Source: Parapedobacter deserti (GTDB taxonomy: Bacteria; Bacteroidota; Bacteroidia; Sphingobacteriales; Sphingobacteriaceae). From it: 64,000 bases of DNA. Below, in pieces: positions 27,313 through 36,766 of the stretch (positions are counted from its first letter, which is position 1; each line of letters starts with the position of its first letter). The notes below the pieces were generated by a model. It made no database searches. It saw only the letters and a program-made list of their open reading frames with translations, and was not told the DNA's origin. The position numbers were made by a program, and so were the translations under genes. Location: NCBI RefSeq assembly GCF_042646065.1, contig NZ_JBHRTA010000062.1, forward strand, positions 214,097-278,096, in the 5' to 3' direction.

Positions 27313-27999
27313 CTACTCGCCCTTTTGAATCAGCCTATTGGTGTCCTTCAGCTCGCCAAACAGCACCAAGATATCTCCCTCAGCCAACACGGTATCTGAC
27401 TGTGCGATGCCGGTAGCTTCTTTATTGATTTTCGTTTTACCATTTTCCTGGCGCGCGGTGGACTTGATCGTTGTAAGCACAATCACCCGATATTTATTGG
27501 TGAGATTAGCTTGTTTTAGCGTCATCCCGACGTACTTAGATGGCACCTTGGTCTCAATAATACTGTATCGGTCCGATATCTTAAAGGAGTCGACAATATC
27601 AATGTTGTCCAGCCGCATGGCCAGCCGTGCTGCTGACTCTTCTTCCGGCGTGATGTATTCGTCGATGTCCATTGCTTCCAACACGGTTTTCTGAAGGTCT
27701 GACACCACCCGGCCGATAATGCGCTTTACCCTTAGCTGCTTGAGCAGGGCCGTAGTTAACAGCGAGGCACCCTCGTCCTCGCCGATGGCGACAATAGCCG
27801 CATCGGCGTCTTTAAGTGGCAGGGCGCCCATGGCATCGGCATCCGTTGTATCCATCCGTACCGTGTGGGTTATTTTCTCCTTCAGCTCTTCAACTTTGGC
27901 CATGCGATTGTCGACGCCGATCACTTCGTGGCCCAGCTCGGTAAGCCGGATAGCCAACGCCCTACCAAAATTGCCTAGTCCTAATACGATATATTTCAT
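27313..27999 (-). CDS. Potassium uptake regulatory subunit TrkA/KtrA
   Basis: Cytoplasmic gating protein for the TrkH/KtrB potassium channel, 228 residues. The N-terminal Rossmann fold has GLGNFGRALA and the acidic end of strand two in VIGVDNRM, so it should bind NAD(H) or ATP/ADP. The C-terminal RCK_C domain (about 140-228) is typical of KtrA. The gene starts 38 nt after the TrkH gene ends, on the same strand, so the two form an operon. Confidence 0.92.
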   Translation of the reverse strand: MKYIVLGLGNFGRALAIRLTELGHEVIGVDNRMAKVEELKEKITHTVRMDTTDADAMGALPLKDADAAIVAIGEDEGASLLTTALLKQLRVKRIIGRVVSDLQKTVLEAMDIDEYITPEEESAARLAMRLDNIDIVDSFKISDRYSIIETKVPSKYVGMTLKQANLTNKYRVIVLTTIKSTARQENGKTKINKEATGIAQSDTVLAEGDILVLFGELKDTNRLIQKGE

Positions 28000-28037
28000 T
28001 ATTTGTAATTTATCTTCAACCGTCAGATCGGCGCCAA

Positions 28038-29816
28038 TTAGAATAACACCTTTTCTTGTGGATATTCATAACTTTTGTTCTTAATATTTTTCACCAGCGC
28101 TACCAACAAGGTAAGCAATCCCACCCGCCCAACAAACATGGTACATGTGATGATTACTTTACCTGCATTGCTCAGCTCAGGCGTGATGCCCAAACTCAAC
28201 CCACACGTTGCATAGGCGGAAAAACACTCGAAGGCGATATCCAGCAAGCTTTTATCTCCATCAGTCACCGTCAGCGCAAAGATGGCGACGCCCATGGCTA
28301 ACAAAGACAACATAATAATGGCAAATGCCTTATTAACCGAATCATGAGATATCTTGCGTTTGAAAATTTCCAAATCGTCCTTGCCGCGTGCCAAGCTGAC
28401 GATATTGAGAAAGGCCACGGCAAATGTCGTGGTCTTAATCCCTCCGCCCGTCGATCCCGGTGACGCGCCGATCCACATCAGCAGCATGATGAACATGATC
28501 GTCGGGAAGGTAAAGCCACCCATGTCGGCTATATTGAATCCAGCGGTGCGAGAAGACGTTCCGGTGAAAAATGCGGAGACGCACTTCCCCCATAGGCTCT
28601 CATGCTCGGCGAGCGTATGGTTGTACTCCAATAAAAACGTAAATACGGTACTTACCACGATCAGGATCAATGTCATCCACGCGATTAAGCGGGAATTGAA
28701 GCTGATAACCCAGGCCCGGTAAACAAAGGCCCTGCCATGGACAAAACGATGGAATCCGTTTACTACCCATCGCTTGATAAACGCGTAGGTATTCAACACG
28801 ATAGCAAACCCCAAGCCGCCCAATATGAAGAGCATAGCGATGACGAGCTGAAGGTTGTAGTTGAAGCGCAGGTCAGTATGATACATGCCGTTCTGAATGG
28901 TAGAAAAACCCGCATTGCAAAATGCGGACACCGCATGAAACACAGCAAAAAACAGCCGGTCGCCATTGGACTGAAACCCCTCGCTGCTGACGCTGAAATA
29001 AATCAAGACGGCACCTATTGCTTCAAAAAACAACGTAATAAAAATGATCTTGAATAAGGTGTTGATAACGGATCCGACCTTTTTGTCACTAAGGATCTCA
29101 CTGTACATCAACTGGTTTTTATAGGAAAATCCCCCCGAAAAAAAGTAACCAAAAAAACCGGTGAAGGTCATAATGCCCAATCCACCTAACTGGATGAGCA
29201 GCAATAGCACAGTCTGCCCAAAGCCGCTGAGCTGCATGGAAACGTCTATGACCGACAACCCGGTGATGCATACCGCGCTGGTAGCCATAAAGAGCGCATC
29301 CACAATTCCAAGCGGTTGCTCCGGTGTCGCTCGCGGCAGCATCAGCAACAGCGTGCCCACAAGAATAAGCACCAAAAAGCTGATGACAAACAGGATGGTC
29401 GGATTGAAATAGAAGCTATCGAAAAACAGGCTGCTCTTCGATAGTTCGGTAACGGAAACAGCAAAAATACCCAGATACAGCCACTCCGCTTGCTGTAGGA
29501 AGGGCAAAAAACCCTGGCCACTAAGCCGCCCCAATGCCACCACTAAAAAATACAGCATCAGCACCAGTCCGCCGTAATGAGCCACCATAATGCGGTTTGC
29601 TGCCCATATTGCCAGCAACGTTCGGGTGGCACTTAAAACCATAAGGCCGTAAAACAACCATTCGGTCAAAACAGCAAACTGACGGGCGGTAACCCGATCG
29701 GTATCGAAGCCCAATTGAAAAAGCACGACCAGTGCACATAATGCACTGATGTAAAGCATGGCCCGGTCGATCGTTTTTTCCCGGTATTTAAATAGGTATT
29801 TGATTTCGTCAAGCAT
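28038..29816 (-). CDS. Potassium uptake channel subunit TrkH/KtrB
   Basis: Ion-conducting subunit, 592 residues, longer than usual KtrB because of extra N-terminal membrane segments (about 20-120) before the core. The four pore-loop repeats can be recognised, for example AVCITGLSV, AFCNAGFST, SRTAGFN and YATCGLSLG, each with the selectivity-filter Gly. The ATG at 29816 shares one base with the TGA of the preceding glutaminyl cyclase gene (TGATG), so translation is probably coupled. TrkA follows directly. Confidence 0.92.
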   Translation of the reverse strand: MLDEIKYLFKYREKTIDRAMLYISALCALVVLFQLGFDTDRVTARQFAVLTEWLFYGLMVLSATRTLLAIWAANRIMVAHYGGLVLMLYFLVVALGRLSGQGFLPFLQQAEWLYLGIFAVSVTELSKSSLFFDSFYFNPTILFVISFLVLILVGTLLLMLPRATPEQPLGIVDALFMATSAVCITGLSVIDVSMQLSGFGQTVLLLLIQLGGLGIMTFTGFFGYFFSGGFSYKNQLMYSEILSDKKVGSVINTLFKIIFITLFFEAIGAVLIYFSVSSEGFQSNGDRLFFAVFHAVSAFCNAGFSTIQNGMYHTDLRFNYNLQLVIAMLFILGGLGFAIVLNTYAFIKRWVVNGFHRFVHGRAFVYRAWVISFNSRLIAWMTLILIVVSTVFTFLLEYNHTLAEHESLWGKCVSAFFTGTSSRTAGFNIADMGGFTFPTIMFIMLLMWIGASPGSTGGGIKTTTFAVAFLNIVSLARGKDDLEIFKRKISHDSVNKAFAIIMLSLLAMGVAIFALTVTDGDKSLLDIAFECFSAYATCGLSLGITPELSNAGKVIITCTMFVGRVGLLTLLVALVKNIKNKSYEYPQEKVLF

Positions 29817-30856
29817 CACCTTGCCACCAATTCGATCTCGTAAAGCTTACTCCAAAGCTTCCCAGTGACGAAAAGCCGGTCTCCTTTCCGGTCGTAAGCA
29901 ATACCATTGAGTTCATTGTCGTGGTCGGCCTTATCCGGATAAATTCCGATCAGGTTTATCTCGCCTTCGATGGCACCGGTTTGAGGGTCTATGATTACGA
30001 TAATATCTTTGGTATATACATTGGCATACACCTTTCCGTCGATATATTCCAATTCGTTGAGGTTATCTACCGGTCCTTTATCGTTGTATACCTCAATGAA
30101 CCCTTCTTCTGCATAACTGTCTTTGTTCAAAAAATAGAGCCGACTGGTGCCATCAGACTTAATCAGCCGGTTACCATCATAACAAAGGCCCCAGCCGTCC
30201 TTACTTTGGCCGTAAGCAAACTCACCAACTTTAGCCAAGTTTTTATTGTAGACGAAACCGACGTTGTTTCGCCACGTAAGCTGGATGATTTTATCTCCGA
30301 CCAACGTTAAACCTTCTCCAAAGTACTGCTCATCCAGATTAATTTGCTGGATGATGTCTCCCGTCCGGTAGTTCACTTTGCGAAGCGATGATTTTCCCTG
30401 TTGTCCTGTACTTTCATATAAGATTCCCTGTGCATCGAACTCAAGCCCTTGGGTGTACGCCTCGGAATCATGCGGATATTCATTGATCACCTTAAAGCCA
30501 TAACGGCTGGGCGGAGGCGGTACAACAACAATATTGCTGTAAGCCACCTGCTCTTCGTTGCCGCGATAGAGCCGGGCACTGAGTGTACGGCTACCAAAAG
30601 CTACTTTTTCGGTATCCAGGGTTACCACGGCGCTGTCAGTCTTCCGCGCCAACACCTCACCGTCCATGGCATAAACAACCGAGTCGAAAGATGAAAGATC
30701 GGATGGGAACATCAATTTCAACGGAACAGATTCACCGATTTTAACAACGGTACCGGCTTCGGGCGTCGCAAACCGGAATTTTGATGCGTTTCGTTGCGTA
30801 TTGCATGATACAGCGAACCCAAGCAGGATCATAAGGATATAAATCAACTTGTTCAT
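29816..30856 (-). CDS. Glutaminyl-peptide cyclotransferase lipoprotein (five-bladed propeller type)
   Basis: Plant-type glutamine cyclotransferase family, 346 residues, which forms N-terminal pyroglutamate on exported peptides. The signal ends in the lipobox FAVSC. After an N-terminal Ig-like part (about 25-115) comes the propeller, starting YPHDSEAYTQGLEFDAQGILYESTGQ, with the family block NELEYIDGKVYANVY. The ATG at 30856 is chosen because the upstream ATG at 30868 lies inside the -7 element. The gene ends in the TGATG overlap with the TrkH gene. Confidence 0.88.
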   Translation of the reverse strand: MNKLIYILMILLGFAVSCNTQRNASKFRFATPEAGTVVKIGESVPLKLMFPSDLSSFDSVVYAMDGEVLARKTDSAVVTLDTEKVAFGSRTLSARLYRGNEEQVAYSNIVVVPPPPSRYGFKVINEYPHDSEAYTQGLEFDAQGILYESTGQQGKSSLRKVNYRTGDIIQQINLDEQYFGEGLTLVGDKIIQLTWRNNVGFVYNKNLAKVGEFAYGQSKDGWGLCYDGNRLIKSDGTSRLYFLNKDSYAEEGFIEVYNDKGPVDNLNELEYIDGKVYANVYTKDIIVIIDPQTGAIEGEINLIGIYPDKADHDNELNGIAYDRKGDRLFVTGKLWSKLYEIELVAR

Positions 30857-30861
30857 GGTTG

Positions 30862-30869
30862 CAAACATA
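30862..30869 (-). promoter_or_regulatory. -7 element, near-leaderless, for the glutaminyl cyclase operon
   Basis: Minus-strand TATGTTTG, 5 nt before the ATG at 30856. It overlaps an upstream in-frame ATG and so rules that start out if used. It would drive the cyclotransferase-trkH-trkA run. Confidence 0.6.
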
Positions 30870-30928
30870 TAAATATTTTCACGTCAATGCGCTGACTTTG
30901 TTCTCAGGCTCACTTGTCAACCCACGCA

Positions 30929-31297
30929 CTAATGATCCGGCCAGAACGCGTCTTTTATCAAGCGGGTATTGTAAGTTTCGCGCTTTTCGGAGTACAATAT
31001 CGATACCACATCAAATCGGATTTCCCCGCCGTATCTGTTGGCTGCAATATACTGATTGGCTGCGCGGACAAGCCGTGCCTGTTTCACCGCATCGACAAAT
31101 TCGTAGGGCATACCGTAGGCATGGCCGCTACGAGTTTTAACTTCAACAAAGACCAGAATATCGCCATCTTCTGCAATAATGTCTACCTCGAGGTTCTTAT
31201 GACGCCAATTTCGGCAACGGATCTGATAGCCTTGTTGCTTAAGCAACCTTATGGCAGCATCTTCTCCGCTTTTGCCCGTTTGAAGCCGGCTCGACAT
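30929..31297 (-). CDS. YraN-family (UPF0102) nuclease-fold protein
   Basis: 122-residue protein with the endonuclease-like core of the UPF0102/YraN family: GKSGEDAAIRLLKQQGY near the start, then the PD-(D/E)xK-like LEVDIIAEDGDILVFVEVKTR. The biological role is unclear in most bacteria. It begins 2 nt after the dnaG stop on the same strand and is almost certainly cotranscribed with dnaG. Confidence 0.9.
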   Translation of the reverse strand: MSSRLQTGKSGEDAAIRLLKQQGYQIRCRNWRHKNLEVDIIAEDGDILVFVEVKTRSGHAYGMPYEFVDAVKQARLVRAANQYIAANRYGGEIRFDVVSILYSEKRETYNTRLIKDAFWPDH

Positions 31298-31299
31298 GA

Positions 31300-33240
31300 C
31301 TATTTTACGACTATGGTTCCCAATTTTTCAGCAATCAATTTCGACACATCTTTCAGCTTTTGATAGTTAGCCAACAGTACCTCCACGTTGGTTGCGTCAG
31401 CTTCCACCTTTAGCGCCTCCCTGGTCTGATAAATTTGTTGCTCCACTTTGCGCTTTTTGATGCGGTAAATGGCGCCGTACACCAGATCTTCCAGACGCTC
31501 AGACTCGTGCGAAACGTATATCTTGCGTTTCTCATCATTCCAGTTTGGGCTAAGGCTGTACTTGGTAGATAGCAGATCAATTGCTAAATCCGCAACCTTG
31601 CGATCTGGATGCGCTACAAACACCCGTTGCTCCGGGAGCTCCTGCCGGTCCAGGTATCGTTTATAAATATCGATGATCGTAAGACACACGGGGTCATCAA
31701 AAACAACATCAGACAGGCTGCTCAGCAGCAGCGGTGCTATAGGGATTTCACTGTCCACCTCCCAAGCGGCGGGCATGGCACCATAATGGAGCAGAATGCG
31801 CACGATCTCACGTTCATGAAGCACATCCGAAGAGACGGCCTCCTCCTCACTGTCCGTCCGCGCCGCTTCGGAAAAAGCCTGTGGTGTGTCCGGTTGCGGC
31901 GGCATGGATTCGGCTTTACGTTCGACCCGACGAGATTGCCCAATGCGGATCTTATTGAGTTCAGCAATAAGTATTCGCTCCTCGATGTCAAGCAGCACAC
32001 TGCATTCCCGGACAAAAACAGACGCCTTGATGGCGTCAGGGATCAGGGCAATACTTTCTACGATGTCGTGAATGACGCCCGCGCGCTTAACGGGATCATG
32101 GGCGGCATTGCGAAGCAACACATGTGTCTTATAGAAAATGAAATCTTGCTGATGCTCAGCGACATATTGCTTGAACGCCGTGGAACCAAACCGCTGTACG
32201 TAAGAGTCGGGATCATTGCCATCAGGGAACAGCAACACTTTGACATTGAGCCCTTCTGCCAGTAGCATATCCGTACCTCGCAACGACGCTTTGATCCCCG
32301 CTTCATCCCCGTCATACAAGATGGTCACATTTTTCGTGTACCGCGAAATCAGCCGTATTTGCCCAGCCGTAAGCGAAGTACCGGATGAGGAAACGACGTT
32401 TTCAACGCCCGCCTGATGCATGGAAAGCACATCGGCGTAGCCCTCCACCAAATAACAATTGTCGGCATCGAGGATCGCTTTCTTCGCAAAAAAGAGGCCG
32501 TATAAGACATCCGACTTGTGGTAGATCTCACTCTCGGGTGAATTGACGTATTTGGCAGCTTTTTTTTCAGTTTTCAGCGTGCGGCCGCCAAAACCCAGTA
32601 TCTTACCCGTCAGGTTGTGAATCGGAAACATAACACGGCCGCGGAAACGGTCGTATATGCCTCCGTCATCCTTCCGGATAGTAAGCCCTGTGGCTTCGAG
32701 AAATTCATCCTTATACCCTTCTTTCTTTGCCCGTTCATGAAGTGCTGTCCATGCTTCGGGCGAATAGCCGAGTTCGAACTTCCGGATGACATCTTCACGA
32801 TAGCCCCGCTCTTTAAAATAGTTTAGGCCGACGGTACGCCCTTCTTCGGTATCCCACAGGGTTTCTTTAAAAAACTTGCCCGCCCAGTTGGTGACAATAA
32901 ATAAGCTTTCCCTCTTATCTTGCGCTGCTAGCTGTTCAGGGGTCCGTTCCGTCTCCTCGATCTCGATGTGGTATTTTTGTGCAAGGTACTTAAGCGCTTC
33001 GGGATAGGAGTACTTTTCGTGCTCCATCACAAATCGCACGGAGTCTCCTCCGGCTCCGCAGCCGAAACACTTATAAATCCCTTTGCTCACCGAAATATTG
33101 AATGACGGGGTCTTTTCGTTGTGGAACGGGCAAAGCCCAATGAGCGAGGTGCCGCGCTTTTTGAGATCCACAAAATCCCCCACCACTTCCTCAATACGGG
33201 CTATATCCAGTATTTTATCGACTATCTCTTGCTTAATCAC
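31300..33240 (-). CDS. dnaG: DNA primase DnaG
   Basis: Synthesises RNA primers at the replication fork, 646 residues. N-terminal CHC2-type zinc finger with Cys37, His40, Cys58 and Cys61. Then the catalytic TOPRIM core, with the block CYLVEGYADVLSMHQAGVE and TILYDGDEAGIKA, and a C-terminal helicase-binding region. The start is a GTG at 33240; no ATG is available and family members begin near this residue. yraN follows 2 nt later. Confidence 0.95.
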   Translation of the reverse strand: MIKQEIVDKILDIARIEEVVGDFVDLKKRGTSLIGLCPFHNEKTPSFNISVSKGIYKCFGCGAGGDSVRFVMEHEKYSYPEALKYLAQKYHIEIEETERTPEQLAAQDKRESLFIVTNWAGKFFKETLWDTEEGRTVGLNYFKERGYREDVIRKFELGYSPEAWTALHERAKKEGYKDEFLEATGLTIRKDDGGIYDRFRGRVMFPIHNLTGKILGFGGRTLKTEKKAAKYVNSPESEIYHKSDVLYGLFFAKKAILDADNCYLVEGYADVLSMHQAGVENVVSSSGTSLTAGQIRLISRYTKNVTILYDGDEAGIKASLRGTDMLLAEGLNVKVLLFPDGNDPDSYVQRFGSTAFKQYVAEHQQDFIFYKTHVLLRNAAHDPVKRAGVIHDIVESIALIPDAIKASVFVRECSVLLDIEERILIAELNKIRIGQSRRVERKAESMPPQPDTPQAFSEAARTDSEEEAVSSDVLHEREIVRILLHYGAMPAAWEVDSEIPIAPLLLSSLSDVVFDDPVCLTIIDIYKRYLDRQELPEQRVFVAHPDRKVADLAIDLLSTKYSLSPNWNDEKRKIYVSHESERLEDLVYGAIYRIKKRKVEQQIYQTREALKVEADATNVEVLLANYQKLKDVSKLIAEKLGTIVVK

Positions 33241-33290
33241 ACCTGCTTCTGTTTGGCAAGGTAAAATTAAAGATTAACGCGACTTTTTAC

Positions 33291-33298
33291 TACTTTTG
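33291..33298 (+). promoter_or_regulatory. -7 element before the 37-codon ORF and ugd
   Basis: TACTTTTG, an exact TAnnTTTG, 16 nt before the ATG at 33315. No clear TTTG is present 18-20 bp upstream. Confidence 0.5.
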
Positions 33299-33314
33299 CG
33301 CAGAAATTTCGTTC

Positions 33315-33428
33315 ATGAACAAGAATACCTACGTCTGGAATGAAATGCGCATGAGTTGGTGGATGTTTAACACATGCTTTATTGCCTATAAAACAACAAT
33401 GCAAACGGCATTCATAAAAACAAACTAA
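33315..33428 (+). CDS. Putative 37-residue leader or small protein upstream of ugd
   Basis: Short open frame (ATG 33315, TAA 33426-33428) placed 16 nt behind an exact -7 element and 21 nt before the ugd start. The peptide begins MNKNTYVWNE, is rich in aromatic and Met residues in the middle (MRMSWWMFNTCF) and ends basic. I do not recognise it. It could be a small protein, a leader peptide that controls ugd, or the remnant of a longer gene. Confidence 0.4.
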   Translation: MNKNTYVWNEMRMSWWMFNTCFIAYKTTMQTAFIKTN

Positions 33429-33449
33429 AAACTAAATAAATAATTTGGA

Positions 33450-34829
33450 ATGAACATCTCAAAAATCTGTTGCATCGGTGCCGGATATGTGGGAGGCCCC
33501 ACCATGTCCGTCATCGCCCAGAAATGCCCAGGCATCACTGTCACCATCGTCGACATCAATGAGCAGCGCATCGCCGCTTGGAACAATGCAGACCTTTCGA
33601 AGCTGCCTGTGTACGAGCCCGGCCTTGCTGAGGTAGTCGCCGAGGCGCGGGGGCGCAACCTGTTTTTCTCCACCGACGTTGATACCGCGATCGCCGAGGC
33701 GGACATGGTATTCATTTCCGTGAACACCCCTACCAAGACCTACGGCAAAGGCAAGGGGATGGCCGCCGACCTAAAATACATCGAGCTTTGCGCCAGGCAG
33801 ATCGCCGCGGCATCCACCTCGGACAAGATCATCGTGGAGAAGTCCACGCTGCCCGTCCGTACGGCCGAGGCCCTTCAAAGCATCCTGCACAACACCGGCA
33901 ACGGCGTGAACTTTCATATCCTCTCCAACCCCGAATTCCTCGCCGAGGGAACCGCGATACAAGATTTGCACCATCCAGACCGCGTACTCATCGGTGGCGA
34001 AAACGGCGAAGCCGTGCAGGCGCTGGTGGATGTCTACGCCTCCTGGGTGCCTCGGGAACGCATACTGACCACCAACCTCTGGTCGTCAGAGCTGTCCAAA
34101 CTGACGGCAAATGCCTTCCTCGCCCAGCGCGTTTCCTCCATCAATGCCATCTCGGAACTGTGTGAGCGCACGGGGGCGAACGTCGATGAAGTGGCCCGCG
34201 CCATCGGCACCGACAGCCGCATTGGCCCGAAGTTCCTCAAAGCCTCTGTCGGCTTTGGCGGCTCATGCTTCCAGAAAGATATCCTTAACCTCGTCTACAT
34301 CGCCCGCACCTACGGACTCCATGAGGTGGCCGACTACTGGGAACAGGTCATTATCATGAACGACCACCAGAAGCGCCGCTTTGCGGACAATATCGTGCAG
34401 ACCATGTACAACACCGTGTCGGGCAAGAAAATCACGTTCCTGGGCTGGGCTTTCAAGAAGGACACCAACGACACCCGCGAGTCTGCGGCCATCCACGTGG
34501 CCGATGCACTGCTCAGCGAAGAGGCTAACGTGGTGGTATATGACCCCAAGGTAACCGCACAACAGGTCTATGCCGACCTCGACTACCTGTGCTCACGAAG
34601 CCCTGAGGAAAACCGCAGGCTGGTGACCGTGGTGAACGATCCCTATGATGCTATGGAAAGTGCCCATGCCGTCGCCGTGCTCACTGAATGGGACGAGTTC
34701 AAAACTTACAACTGGCATCGCATTAAGGACAGCATGATGAAACCGGCGTTCATCTTCGACGGAAGGAAACTCCTACCCGACAATAAGCTAGGTCAGATCG
34801 GATTCCAATACTATGCCATTGGCGAGTAA
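33450..34829 (+). CDS. ugd: UDP-glucose 6-dehydrogenase (eukaryote-like length)
   Basis: Oxidises UDP-glucose to UDP-glucuronate with NAD. 459 residues. The NAD site is CIGAGYVGGPT at the N-terminus, and the catalytic Cys273 lies in GFGGSCFQKD. Overall sequence pattern and length resemble the animal/plant-type enzyme (human catalytic Cys is 276). The gene is visibly richer in GC than its neighbours (53-65% in the lines I counted). No capsule or lipopolysaccharide genes stand beside it in this window. It ends 10 nt from the converging S41 protease gene. Confidence 0.93.
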   Translation: MNISKICCIGAGYVGGPTMSVIAQKCPGITVTIVDINEQRIAAWNNADLSKLPVYEPGLAEVVAEARGRNLFFSTDVDTAIAEADMVFISVNTPTKTYGKGKGMAADLKYIELCARQIAAASTSDKIIVEKSTLPVRTAEALQSILHNTGNGVNFHILSNPEFLAEGTAIQDLHHPDRVLIGGENGEAVQALVDVYASWVPRERILTTNLWSSELSKLTANAFLAQRVSSINAISELCERTGANVDEVARAIGTDSRIGPKFLKASVGFGGSCFQKDILNLVYIARTYGLHEVADYWEQVIIMNDHQKRRFADNIVQTMYNTVSGKKITFLGWAFKKDTNDTRESAAIHVADALLSEEANVVVYDPKVTAQQVYADLDYLCSRSPEENRRLVTVVNDPYDAMESAHAVAVLTEWDEFKTYNWHRIKDSMMKPAFIFDGRKLLPDNKLGQIGFQYYAIGE

Positions 34830-34839
34830 TCGGTAATTT

Positions 34840-36573
34840 TTAGTCTGCGGTTTCAGCGACGGCCAAAAGCGCTTCGGGCCGCCCGATGATTTTATATTGA
34901 CCTTCACCGGCGAGGATACTATAATATTCGTTGTGGGTGGTTCCAAGCAATGCTATGGCGCGCTGTAGCTGATGATCATGCTTAAACGAGAAGCTTATCC
35001 GCCCCTTTCTATGGTAGTAACGGGATGCTATTTCGGAGCCAAGCACTTCTTTAAGCTCTTTTTGATGGTTGATCAGGTCCTGCTGCTTGCTATGGGATAC
35101 TTTTTGTGCCAACGTACGCAATTCCAGAAGGACTTCATCCGGATTCTTTTCTTCTTCAGCCAATTCTACTAATTGCCGAAGCACCTCCGCCGTCCTGGAC
35201 GAATAATGGTAGTTCTTCCCCTCTAAAAACCGGATGAAATCAGCATACTGCATATCGTCGATCTCAAAATTGGATGCGTCAGGTATTCGGGCGTGCTCCC
35301 GCTTAAAATTCGTTGCATAATCGAATACCAAATACTTGCTCAATAGGTCTTTGGTTATTGCGTGATACGGCGGTTTTTCCACGGCAATATCCGGAAATAT
35401 ACCGCTGCCATCGTACACAACCCTTCCTTTCTTTGTGCTGAATGCGTTGATTAAGGAATCCGGCAACCGGGTAAACTCGCCGCTGCTATCCCTGTGGACA
35501 AAGTCCAGCGACTGTATGCACCTGCCAGAGGGCGTGTAATATTTGGCAACGGTAACCTTCACCATGTTATGATAAGGAAGGTTAAACGTCTGTTGCACAA
35601 GCCCCTTTCCAAAACTCCGTTCGCCGATAACTACGGCCCTATCTAAATCTTGCAATGCGCCGGCTACAATTTCGGCAGCGGATGCAGAATGTCGGTTGAT
35701 AAGCACGACAAGCGGGATGTCTAGCGCAATCGGTTTGGCCGTTGTCCGGAAGCTGTGGGTCTTGGTTACATTTTTGCCTTTTTGGCTGACCACGAGCTCG
35801 CCTTCAGGCACAAACAGGTTGACGATTTTAACAGCTTCCTGTACAATTCCGCCACCATTGTTTCGCAGATCCAAAATCAAACCCTTAAGTTCGGCCTCCT
35901 TCGCCAAACCATGCAGCGCTTCTTCCACTTCTTTAGCAGCGTGCTCTAAAAATTTATCCAACTTGATGTAACCAACACCTTCCGCCAATAAGCCCTCATA
36001 GCTAACGTTGGGTTGCCGAACGACCGCACGAGTTAGCACCAACAGTTCCGCATCTTCCCGCCCAGGCTTTCGTACCATAAGCCGGATAGCGCTGTTTTCG
36101 CCTCCCCTCAACAGTTGGCTTACCGCCGCCGAAGATTTACGCCTCAGCGCTGTGCCGTTTATGCTGATCAGTTCGTCGCCTGGCTGCAGCCCAGCCCGGG
36201 CGGCGGGATGCCCTGCAAATAACTCGGCTATGAAGATGCTACCATCGCGTTCAAAAACGGATGCACCTATACCGCCATATTTGGTGTCGACATATTTAAG
36301 CTTGTACGCTTCGACATCCGCTTCTACGACATATTCTGTATAGGGGTCAAGTTCATTAAGCATCGCATCCACCGCGGTTTTGATCAATGTATTCGGATCC
36401 GTTTCATCTACATAATTTAGGCTGATTTGACGATAAACCGCAGAAAAAATATCCAGGTTTTTACTGATGAGAAACAAGTCATCTTTGATTACAGCAAATC
36501 CGGAAAAAAACAATAAGCCGGCCACTAGGACGGTCGCGCGCCTGGCGCTCGGTATGTGTTTGTGGTACTTCAT
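34840..36573 (-). CDS. S41 family C-terminal processing protease with PDZ domain
   Basis: Serine protease of the CtpA/Prc type, about 577 residues, anchored or exported by an N-terminal hydrophobic segment (about 12-29). Next come a helical region, a PDZ domain (about 85-175, with ARAGLQPGDELISING) and the protease core. Ser298 in NRHSASAAEI and Lys323 in ERSFGKGLVQQ form the likely Ser/Lys dyad, 25 residues apart as in E. coli Tsp. The ATG at 36573 is chosen because the longer frame upstream has no family resemblance. A TTTG-N19-like element precedes it on the minus strand. Confidence 0.9.
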   Translation of the reverse strand: MKYHKHIPSARRATVLVAGLLFFSGFAVIKDDLFLISKNLDIFSAVYRQISLNYVDETDPNTLIKTAVDAMLNELDPYTEYVVEADVEAYKLKYVDTKYGGIGASVFERDGSIFIAELFAGHPAARAGLQPGDELISINGTALRRKSSAAVSQLLRGGENSAIRLMVRKPGREDAELLVLTRAVVRQPNVSYEGLLAEGVGYIKLDKFLEHAAKEVEEALHGLAKEAELKGLILDLRNNGGGIVQEAVKIVNLFVPEGELVVSQKGKNVTKTHSFRTTAKPIALDIPLVVLINRHSASAAEIVAGALQDLDRAVVIGERSFGKGLVQQTFNLPYHNMVKVTVAKYYTPSGRCIQSLDFVHRDSSGEFTRLPDSLINAFSTKKGRVVYDGSGIFPDIAVEKPPYHAITKDLLSKYLVFDYATNFKREHARIPDASNFEIDDMQYADFIRFLEGKNYHYSSRTAEVLRQLVELAEEEKNPDEVLLELRTLAQKVSHSKQQDLINHQKELKEVLGSEIASRYYHRKGRISFSFKHDHQLQRAIALLGTTHNEYYSILAGEGQYKIIGRPEALLAVAETAD

Positions 36574-36702
36574 TTGTGGGACGTCAAAATAAAAAACAAT
36601 TAAAGTTAGTACAAATTGTAACGAATACCAATAATGGTATTTGGGAAAATGATGAAACACGGCCGGTACTGGCGTATTTGAAAGATATGCCCGTGCTGCA
36701 AA

Positions 36703-36733
36703 TTGCATATCACAACAATTTTGCCTAAGTTTG
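36703..36733 (+). promoter_or_regulatory. Promoter of pdhA-pdhC
   Basis: TTG at 36703-36705, 20 bp spacer, TAAGTTTG at 36726-36733. The ATG at 36767 is 33 nt downstream. Confidence 0.6.
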
Positions 36734-36766
36734 CCTTCCAAAATTGATTAGCTAATAAATGTTGAA

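Noticed and set aside
30914..31363. Plus-strand frame of about 149 codons
   Set aside because: Antisense of yraN and the dnaG end, both with clear family motifs.
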